Shown here piece by piece: positions 58,230 to 64,000 of a DNA stretch of 64,000 bases. The stretch spans positions 1-64,000 of the forward strand of contig CALUJO010000003.1 of the NCBI GenBank assembly GCA_944320965.1. The letters run 5' to 3'. The notes beneath the pieces are model-generated. The model ran no database searches. It was not told the DNA's origin and worked only from the letters and a program-made list of their open reading frames with translations. How positions within the stretch are numbered: the stretch's first letter is position 1; each line of letters starts with the position of its first letter. This DNA is from an uncultured Bacteroidaceae bacterium. GTDB taxonomy: Bacteria > Bacteroidota > Bacteroidia > Bacteroidales > Bacteroidaceae. The position numbers and the translations under genes are program-made.

Positions 58230-58365
58230 GTTTTTTTGGCGCAAATATCCGATAAAAAACATTAGCTATATTGAGTTAAAGCATCATTTAAAACTATGGT
58301 GACGATGTTTCTTTAAAGATTTGTTTAATAAAAATTTAAAAGTTTACTGATTTGAAAATTATATG

Positions 58366-58373
58366 TACATTTG
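58366..58373 (+). promoter_or_regulatory. -7 promoter box for restriction-modification genes
   Basis: TACATTTG matches TAnnTTTG and lies 31 nt before the methyltransferase ATG at 58404. No promoter was found before the endonuclease gene itself. Confidence 0.45.
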
Positions 58374-58403
58374 TCAGGAATATAAAATTATATCCTTTAC
58401 TGA

Positions 58404-59390
58404 ATGTATAAATCACTGGAAATATGTGCGGGAGCAGGAGGACAGGCATTGGGACTTGAAATGGCTGGTTTTTCTCATGTTGCTTTGGTTGAATATGAGA
58501 AAGAGTATTGCGAATGCTTAAAAAGGAATAGACCACAATGGAATGTTTTTTGCCAAGATGTACACAATTTTGACGGTTACCCATACCGAGGGCAAATTGA
58601 TTTGTTGTCAGGTGGTGTGCCATGTCCTCCGTTTAGTGTAGCAGGAAAACAGTTGGGAGCCGATGATGAGCGGGATCTTTTTCCACAAATGCTCAGATTG
58701 GTGGGAGAAATTAGTCCACGTATAGTTATGATTGAAAATGTAAGGGGATTGCTTAGCCCCAAATTTGAAAGCTACCGCAATCAAGTTATTGATTCACTGG
58801 AGATGTTGGGTTATTGTCCTTATATACAATTATTAAATGCCTCAGATTATGGTGTTCCTCAATTACGCCCAAGGGTAATCATTATTGGGGTCCAGAAAAA
58901 CATAAAAAGTACATTCGTTTTTCCTATCGCTTTTCAAGTAGGGAAAAACAAGTCTGTTGGTGATGTTTTGTTTGACTTGATGTCGGCTAATGGCTGGGAA
59001 CAAGCGGAAGAATGGAAATTAAAAGCAAATCGAATAGCTCCTACGATAGTCGGAGGTAGTAAAAAACACGGTGGTCCGGATTTAGGTCCAACAAGAGCAA
59101 AGAAAGCTTGGGAAGAAATGGGTATAGACGGAAAAGGTGTAGCAGATGAAGCACCAAAGGCTGGTTTTCAAGGTTTGCCACGTTTGACACCAAGAATGTT
59201 GGCCCGTCTCCAAGGCTTTCCGGACGATTGGGATTTTGGGAAACGGAAAACAGCAGCTTGCCGAATGATAGGAAATGCTTTTCCGCCTCCTGTTGCAATG
59301 AATGTTGGATTACAAATAAAAAAAATATTAGATTATGAATGCTCTTATATCAGAAGCCAGAAAGAAATATCATCAAGCCTTGTTGTCTAA
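58404..59390 (+). CDS. DNA cytosine-5 methyltransferase (NgoMIV type, GCCGGC)
   Basis: A 328-residue type II cytosine-5 methyltransferase. Motif I is LEICAGAGGQALGLEMAGF. Motif IV is GGVPCPPFSVAGKQ with catalytic Cys74. Motif VI is MIENVRGLLSPKF, motif VIII VPQLRPRVIIIGV and motif X MIGNAFPPPVAMNVG. A target-recognition region of about 90 residues lies between VIII and IX (about 170-260). The partner endonuclease strongly matches NgoMIV, so the target is predicted to be GCCGGC. The two genes overlap by 56 nt, an unusual layout that couples their expression. It is flanked by conserved core genes on both sides, suggesting insertion by transfer. Confidence 0.93.
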   Translation: MYKSLEICAGAGGQALGLEMAGFSHVALVEYEKEYCECLKRNRPQWNVFCQDVHNFDGYPYRGQIDLLSGGVPCPPFSVAGKQLGADDERDLFPQMLRLVGEISPRIVMIENVRGLLSPKFESYRNQVIDSLEMLGYCPYIQLLNASDYGVPQLRPRVIIIGVQKNIKSTFVFPIAFQVGKNKSVGDVLFDLMSANGWEQAEEWKLKANRIAPTIVGGSKKHGGPDLGPTRAKKAWEEMGIDGKGVADEAPKAGFQGLPRLTPRMLARLQGFPDDWDFGKRKTAACRMIGNAFPPPVAMNVGLQIKKILDYECSYIRSQKEISSSLVV

Positions 59391-60192
59391 CGGAGTATTG
59401 ACAGTGGATAACAAAGGCATACCAAGTAATGCGGATAGTTCGTCCAAACTATCTGTCAATATAGCTAAAGGGATAACAGATTTATTGATGGCTGAGACTC
59501 ATGATAAGGCTGTAGGACAAACCTCTGGAGCTAAGTTTGAACAGATCAACATGGATTCCCTTTCAAGTACTTTTCCCCTTTTGCAGAATCTGCGTCCAGG
59601 TAAGTGGCATATCGCAAAATTGGGTAACCGCAATTCTATAAAGACGAGTAGTTTCTCCCAATATGAACATCTGGAATATCTGAATCAGTTAACTAAAAGC
59701 GACCCCCGCCTTGCTGCAAGTATGGGAAATGATTATATGGTGGCTCCTGATGTAGTTATTTATAGGGAGTTAGAAGAAGATGAGGTAATTAACGCGAACG
59801 GCAGAATTGTTGATAGTTCTATATGCCTTCAGTCTGATATACGAAAAGTTTGCGGTGGACTTCCTGTTCTTCATGCATCAATTTCAGCAAAGTGGACAAT
59901 GAGAAGTGACCGCGCTCAAAACAGTAGAACAGAAGCACTTGGATTAATCAGAAACAGAAAAGGTCGTCTACCACATATTGTTGTCGTAACGGGTGAACCT
60001 ATGCCAGCCAGACTTGTTTCTTTGGCTTTGGGAACTGGTGATATTGATTGTGTTTATCATTTTGCACTTTATGAACTTGTAAAATCAGTAGAAAGTATTC
60101 AAGCAGAAGACTCAATAGAGTTATTAAATATATTGATTAAAGGAAAAAGACTTAAAGATATTAGTGATTTACCCTTAGATTTGACGGTTTAA
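59335..60192 (+). CDS. Type II restriction endonuclease, NgoMIV family
   Basis: A 285-residue endonuclease, one residue shorter than NgoMIV (286). Each key NgoMIV residue appears one position earlier: Glu69, Asp139 (in VAPDVVIY), Lys186 in SISAKWTMRSDR, and Glu200 in SRTEALG for metal binding and catalysis, with Arg190, Asp192 and Arg193 of RSDR for CCGG recognition. NgoMIV has Ser-Cys-Lys where this has Ser-Ala-Lys. By family it is a tetramer cutting G^CCGGC. Its start lies inside the methyltransferase gene. No vsr or controller gene is adjacent. Confidence 0.9.
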   Translation: MNALISEARKKYHQALLSNGVLTVDNKGIPSNADSSSKLSVNIAKGITDLLMAETHDKAVGQTSGAKFEQINMDSLSSTFPLLQNLRPGKWHIAKLGNRNSIKTSSFSQYEHLEYLNQLTKSDPRLAASMGNDYMVAPDVVIYRELEEDEVINANGRIVDSSICLQSDIRKVCGGLPVLHASISAKWTMRSDRAQNSRTEALGLIRNRKGRLPHIVVVTGEPMPARLVSLALGTGDIDCVYHFALYELVKSVESIQAEDSIELLNILIKGKRLKDISDLPLDLTV

Positions 60193-60315
60193 GAACAACA
60201 TTAAAATAAAATAATTGAAATGATTGAACTTTGAAAAAGATAAAAGCCGTCAGCATTTTGTACACCCGCACAGAATGATGAGTTTTGATTTTTTTTGTTT
60301 ATAACTTTTTATTCG

Positions 60316-60323
60316 TACTTTTG
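60316..60323 (+). promoter_or_regulatory. -7 promoter box for the antiporter gene
   Basis: TACTTTTG matches TAnnTTTG, 32 nt before the ATG at 60355. Confidence 0.5.
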
Positions 60324-60354
60324 TCTCGTAAGAATATAAAATAGAGAAAGTTTT

Positions 60355-61311
60355 ATGCTAAGTGTAATTTATCTTTTGTTGGGACTTGTACTTATTCTTG
60401 TCGGAGCAAATGCTTTGACCGACGGTGCTTCTGCCGTTGCCCGTAAATTCAATATCTCACCTCTTGTGATAGGTTTGACTATTGTCGCTTTTGGAACATC
60501 CGCCCCTGAACTTACGGTCAGTGTGGTTTCTGCGATAAACGGCAGTGCGGAGCTGGCTATCGGAAACGTAGTAGGAAGCAATATATTTAATATTCTTATG
60601 ATTGTAGGTGTTACCGCAATGGTTGTACCTATATCAGTTACGAAGGGAACGCTTTCAAAGGAAATCCCGTTGGCGGTTCTTTCTTCTGTAGTTTTGCTTA
60701 TTCTTGCCAATGATATATTTCTGAAGTCGGGAGGAAATAACGTATTGTCACGTGCGGATGGTCTTGTCCTTATATGTTTCTTTCTGATATTCCTTGGTTA
60801 TACGTTTGCGATTGCGCATAATGGCGATGGTGGTGAACAGAACGACATCAAGGAAATGCCTGTATGGAAATCACTGATTTATATAGTTGGCGGGCTTGCA
60901 GGACTGATTTTCGGCGGACGACTTTTTGTAAACGGTGCAAGTGATATTGCGCGTATGCTGGGAGTAGGAGAATCCATAATAGGTTTGACTATAGTTGCAA
61001 TGGGTACTTCTTTGCCGGAACTTGCGACATCTGTAGTGGCAGCCTTGAAGAAAAGTCCTGAAATGGCAATTGGAAATGTAATAGGCTCAAATCTTTTCAA
61101 TGTGTTCTTTGTACTTGGTACAAGCGCTGTTATATCTCCGCTTCCGCTTGGAGGCATTTCAAATTTTGATTTCCTCTATCTGGTTGGAGCATCACTTCTG
61201 CTATTTATTGTAAGTCTTCTATATAAAGAACGTACAGTAACAAGAATTGAAGGCCTGATATTGGTGCTTTCGTATGTTTTCTATACAGGATACCTTATAT
61301 ATCAACTTTAA
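60355..61311 (+). CDS. Calcium/sodium antiporter (CaCA, YrbG-like)
   Basis: A 318-residue CaCA superfamily exchanger with about ten membrane helices and two inverted alpha repeats. Repeat 1 has LVIGLTIVAFGTSAPELTVS and AIGNVVGSNIFNILMIVG. Repeat 2 has IIGLTIVAMGTSLPELATSV and AIGNVIGSNLFNVFFVLG. The acidic Glu of GTSxPEL lines the ion pathway. E. coli YrbG is the closest type. It probably expels Ca2+ in exchange for Na+ or H+; exact ions are inferred. It lies 14 nt before the next gene. Confidence 0.93.
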   Translation: MLSVIYLLLGLVLILVGANALTDGASAVARKFNISPLVIGLTIVAFGTSAPELTVSVVSAINGSAELAIGNVVGSNIFNILMIVGVTAMVVPISVTKGTLSKEIPLAVLSSVVLLILANDIFLKSGGNNVLSRADGLVLICFFLIFLGYTFAIAHNGDGGEQNDIKEMPVWKSLIYIVGGLAGLIFGGRLFVNGASDIARMLGVGESIIGLTIVAMGTSLPELATSVVAALKKSPEMAIGNVIGSNLFNVFFVLGTSAVISPLPLGGISNFDFLYLVGASLLLFIVSLLYKERTVTRIEGLILVLSYVFYTGYLIYQL

Positions 61312-61325
61312 TTTTACATATATTT

Positions 61326-62300
61326 ATGCAGAGGAGTTCGGAAGACATAGAGCTTTACAGGGATTTCTGCAGAAGAGTTGATGTTCCTCTTTTTGCCAAT
61401 GATTATTGGCTCGATGCGGTATGCCCTGATGAATGGGATGTCTTTCTTATAAGGAAGGGTGATAGGGTAGTGGCTGCCTTGCCTTATCATGAGGTACATC
61501 GTTTCGGACTTCGTTTTATGTTACAGCCGGTATTTACGCAGTTTCTTGGTCCTCAGGTAGATTATTCAGGAATAAGGGATGACGAATATTCCAGACGCAT
61601 ATTCTTTAGAGAATGCATGGATGAACTGTTGGGGCAGATAGAAAAAAAGAAATTTGCCTATTGCCAGATTCCTATGCATAGGTCATGTAAGGACTGGCTG
61701 TCTTTTTATTGGAAGGGTTTCCGCAGTACTTTAAAATATACATATGTTGTTGAGAATCTGTCAAAAGACGAAAATATAATAGAAAAGTTCAGCAGTTCGA
61801 GGCGCAGGGACATAAAGTCTGCAATTTCAAAAGGCATTACTGTATCGGACAATACATTGTCAATAAGGGAATTCTATGAATTCCATAAAGAATGTGTCGG
61901 AATAAAAGGGGAAAAGCTTTCCTATTCGTTTAAACAGCTTTCTGATATATATGATACTATGTCAGGAAAGAACAGATGTCTTATTCTTTCCGCCAGTGAT
62001 AAAACCGGTACGGTTCTGTCTGCTGTATTGGTCGTTTTTGACGTTCGGTCTGCTTATCTTCTTATGACAGCGGTAAGGCGTGACAGGAAAGCAGACGGTG
62101 CTTTTGGTTGTCTTGTAAATGAAGCAATGCAGAGATGTGCAGGTATTGTACAGTATTTTGATTTTGAAGGCAGCATGATAAACGGCGTAGAGCAGTCTTA
62201 TTCCAAATACGGCTCTTCGCAGAAACCTTACATATATCTTGAGCATTACTCCTCTTTGGCAATGGAATTCCTGCTTCGTGCAAGCGGCAAGGTTAAATAA
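61326..62300 (+). CDS. GNAT-fold (FemAB/BioF2-like) acyltransferase domain protein
   Basis: A 324-residue cytoplasmic protein resembling the GNAT_6/FemAB-like group often annotated as GNAT family N-acetyltransferase. Segments include LFANDYWLDAVCPDEWDVFL, VAALPYHEVHRFGLRFMLQP, FSSSRRRDIKSAISKGITVS and a C-terminal GCLVNEAMQRCAGIVQYFDF followed by FEGSMINGVEQSYSKYG. This family transfers amino acids or acyl groups in some cases, but this member has no assigned substrate. It is co-directional with the antiporter gene (14 nt upstream) and precedes rpoN by 90 nt. Confidence 0.75.
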   Translation: MQRSSEDIELYRDFCRRVDVPLFANDYWLDAVCPDEWDVFLIRKGDRVVAALPYHEVHRFGLRFMLQPVFTQFLGPQVDYSGIRDDEYSRRIFFRECMDELLGQIEKKKFAYCQIPMHRSCKDWLSFYWKGFRSTLKYTYVVENLSKDENIIEKFSSSRRRDIKSAISKGITVSDNTLSIREFYEFHKECVGIKGEKLSYSFKQLSDIYDTMSGKNRCLILSASDKTGTVLSAVLVVFDVRSAYLLMTAVRRDRKADGAFGCLVNEAMQRCAGIVQYFDFEGSMINGVEQSYSKYGSSQKPYIYLEHYSSLAMEFLLRASGKVK

Positions 62301-62389
62301 CATTATTTTTGTTGCATCCTTATCAGGTGCTGTATTGCATTGTATATGTTTTTCTGCTTATATTTGTTATTAAAAAGTAAACACTGGTT

Positions 62390-63877
62390 ATGAAACAAGG
62401 AAACAGTCTGGAACAGAAACAGAGTTTGCAGCAGACTCTGACTTTGACACCGCAGCAGATGCTGGTTGTCAAACTGATTGAAATGCCTGTTCTGGAACTT
62501 GAGGAACGTGTGAAGACTGAGGTACAGGATAATCCTGCTCTTGACGGGTATTCGCCCGATTCAGAGAATGAACATAATAACGAACAGTCACAGGATGAAG
62601 ATTCCGATTATGATTCAGGGGAACAGATGAGCAGTGAGGAAATTGATTTGGGAGATTACCGGACTGAAGATGATATTCCGGATTATAAACTACGTGCAAA
62701 TAACGGCGGAAGTATTACACGCCCTGAGGACATCCCGTTTTCCGATACCGTTTCATTTTATGAGAACCTTAATTCCCAGCTTGATGAAGTCCATGAGGAT
62801 GAACAGATTATAAAGATTGCAAGATATATTGTCGGCTCACTTGATGATGACGGCTTTTTAAGAAAAGATATTCAGACAATACTTGATGAACTTGAAATAT
62901 ACGGTGGTTTTGTAACCAACATTGATGAGGTAAAGAAAGCTTTGGCTGTTGTCCGTGAACTTGAACCGGCAGGTATAGGAGCAAGTTCCTTGCAGGAATG
63001 TCTTTTGTTACAGATTGACCGCAGAAAGGATGACAGACTTCATGACCTGAAGCATACGATAATAGAAAAGTATTTTGACGATTTTGTTAACAAGCGTTGG
63101 GACAAGCTTCCTCCACGTTTCACAGAATCGCGCGAAGATGTGACAAAGGCGCTTGATGAGATTTCACGCCTTAATCCGCGTCCTGGAATCGCTTTGGGTG
63201 AAAGTATTGACAGAACCAACAATACGATTATTCCTGACTTTACAGTAGAGGCTGATGAGGCTGGAAACCTTACAGTGACTTTGAATAATTATGAAATACC
63301 GGATTTGCGTATAGAGCGTTCTTTCTCGGAGATAATTGAAAGTCTTGGAAGCAAGAAAACACAGCTTACAAAGGATGAAAAGAGTGCCTTGAGCTACGCA
63401 AAACAGAAAATTGACGCGGCAAAAGGTTTTATTGATGCAATGACTACAAGGCGTAATACGCTTATGTCAACGATGAATGCAATTGTCCAGCTTCAGCATG
63501 ACTTTTTTGTTGAAGGTGATGAGCTGCAGCTGCGCCCTATGATACTTAAGAATGTTGCAGACCTTGCCGGACTTGATATATCTACAGTGTCAAGAGTGTG
63601 CAACAGCAAGTATGTGCAGACCAATTATGGTGTCTATTCCCTTAAGTTTTTCTTTAGTGACGGCTTTGTAACCGAAGACGGTGAGGAGCTTTCTTCAAGG
63701 GAAATCAGGCATGCTTTAAAGGAATGCATAGACAATGAAGACAAGAGCAAGCCGCTTACTGATGCGGCACTTGTCGCCGTAATGAAAGAAAAAGGGTATC
63801 CTATAGCAAGACGTACTATTGCCAAATACCGTGAAAAAATGGGAATACCCGAATCAAGACTAAGGAAAGAAGTATGA
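62390..63877 (+). CDS. rpoN: RNA polymerase sigma-54 factor (RpoN)
   Basis: The 495-residue alternative sigma factor that needs AAA+ enhancer-binding activators. Region I is Gln-rich (QSLQQTLTLTPQQMLVVKLI, EMPVLELEERVKTEVQDNPA). Region II is acidic (residues about 55-85). The core-binding domain has VRELEPAGIGASSLQECLLL and the DNA-binding region RPMILKNVADLAGLDISTVS. The RpoN box ARRTIAKYREKMGIPESRLR closes the protein. A membrane protein gene starts within its stop codon. No activator gene is adjacent. Confidence 0.97.
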   Translation: MKQGNSLEQKQSLQQTLTLTPQQMLVVKLIEMPVLELEERVKTEVQDNPALDGYSPDSENEHNNEQSQDEDSDYDSGEQMSSEEIDLGDYRTEDDIPDYKLRANNGGSITRPEDIPFSDTVSFYENLNSQLDEVHEDEQIIKIARYIVGSLDDDGFLRKDIQTILDELEIYGGFVTNIDEVKKALAVVRELEPAGIGASSLQECLLLQIDRRKDDRLHDLKHTIIEKYFDDFVNKRWDKLPPRFTESREDVTKALDEISRLNPRPGIALGESIDRTNNTIIPDFTVEADEAGNLTVTLNNYEIPDLRIERSFSEIIESLGSKKTQLTKDEKSALSYAKQKIDAAKGFIDAMTTRRNTLMSTMNAIVQLQHDFFVEGDELQLRPMILKNVADLAGLDISTVSRVCNSKYVQTNYGVYSLKFFFSDGFVTEDGEELSSREIRHALKECIDNEDKSKPLTDAALVAVMKEKGYPIARRTIAKYREKMGIPESRLRKEV

Positions 63878-64000
63878 AAGAAAAGTTGTTGAAAATATTC
63901 TCAAATGCAATTTCGTTTGTAATGAGCCCTTTTCTGCTGGTTCTTCTCATGTTTGCAATGATGTTTCTGTTTACGCATCTTGCTATATTGCCGCTTTATT
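63874..64000 (+). CDS. Integral membrane protein, partial (runs off window)
   Basis: ATG at 63874 overlaps the rpoN stop (ATGA). The first 42 residues begin MKEKLLKIFSNAISFVMSPF and include a long hydrophobic stretch LLVLLMFAMMFLFTHLA. The gene continues past position 64000. In other Bacteroidales a PAP2-phosphatase-like membrane protein follows rpoN, but the portion here cannot confirm that. Confidence 0.6.
   Translation, partial: MKEKLLKIFSNAISFVMSPFLLVLLMFAMMFLFTHLAILPLY

Noticed and set aside
58404..60192. Phage defence island with additional genes
   Set aside because: Only the restriction-modification pair is present; flanking genes are ordinary housekeeping or transport genes.

Overview
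The window looks like chromosome from a member of the Bacteroidales, most plausibly Prevotellaceae or a close relative. The gene families point there (DUF4254, DUF4250, WbqC, DoxX/thioredoxin-like fusion, GH84 O-GlcNAcase, CusA-type RND pump, type IX secretion C-terminal signals). So do promoters with the Bacteroidetes -7 box TAnnTTTG, seen before many genes, and start codons that mostly lack a Shine-Dalgarno sequence. No rRNA, tRNA, transposase, integrase, CRISPR array or prophage was seen. Genus is an inference only.

Layout. 0.2-5.7 kb: a GT9 glycosyltransferase with DUF4254 (minus) and, divergently, dapB-lepB-lepB-like-wbqC (plus). 5.7-8.3 kb: an ECF sigma factor, a 719-nt gene-free stretch with a possible small RNA, then overlapping rnpA-yidD-tatD (minus). 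8.4-14 kb: DUF4250-cvpA-sufBCDS, the Fe-S cluster assembly operon. 14.2-19.6 kb: a secreted GH84 hexosaminidase (minus), gyrB and a sugar-type O-acetyltransferase. 19.7-24.8 kb: ndk-M23 peptidase and DUF1599-DoxX-tpiA-SPOR-folE (minus). 25.3-31.2 kb: a heavy-metal RND efflux operon with a His/Cys-rich leader gene. 31.3-34.9 kb: MscS channel, Fe/Mn superoxide dismutase, ThrE exporter. 35-37.4 kb: tandem nagA paralogues. 37.8-44 kb: tnaA, clpB, an SDR epimerase and a cation diffusion facilitator (minus). 44.3-49.8 kb: two secreted multidomain proteins, the first with a thioredoxin-like CxxC domain and a type IX sorting tail. 49.9-58.2 kb (minus): M28 cyclase/peptidase-sufE-nitroreductase, gpmI, then parE-coaD-ctpA-DUF3467. 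58.4-60.2 kb: an NgoMIV-type restriction-modification pair. 60.3-64 kb: a Ca2+/cation antiporter, a GNAT-like protein, rpoN and the start of a membrane protein.

How the genes fit together. Most of the window is housekeeping: lysine/peptidoglycan precursor synthesis, protein export, glycolysis, Fe-S assembly, topoisomerases, folate and CoA synthesis, proteostasis. Envelope and niche functions are interspersed: hexosamine use (GH84, NagA), indole production (TnaA), metal efflux, oxidative defence and type IX secretion cargo. The only clear acquired cassette is the restriction-modification pair between parE and the antiporter gene.

The strongest less-described signals are: (1) a family of roughly 21-nt tandem palindromic repeats at three distant intergenic sites (about 84, 25079 and 53696); (2) two homologous long hairpins in convergent intergenic regions (14044 and 37624); (3) a second signal peptidase I paralogue in which both catalytic residues are replaced; (4) a possible minus-strand small RNA at about 6600-6765. 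No wholly new multi-gene system is evident.
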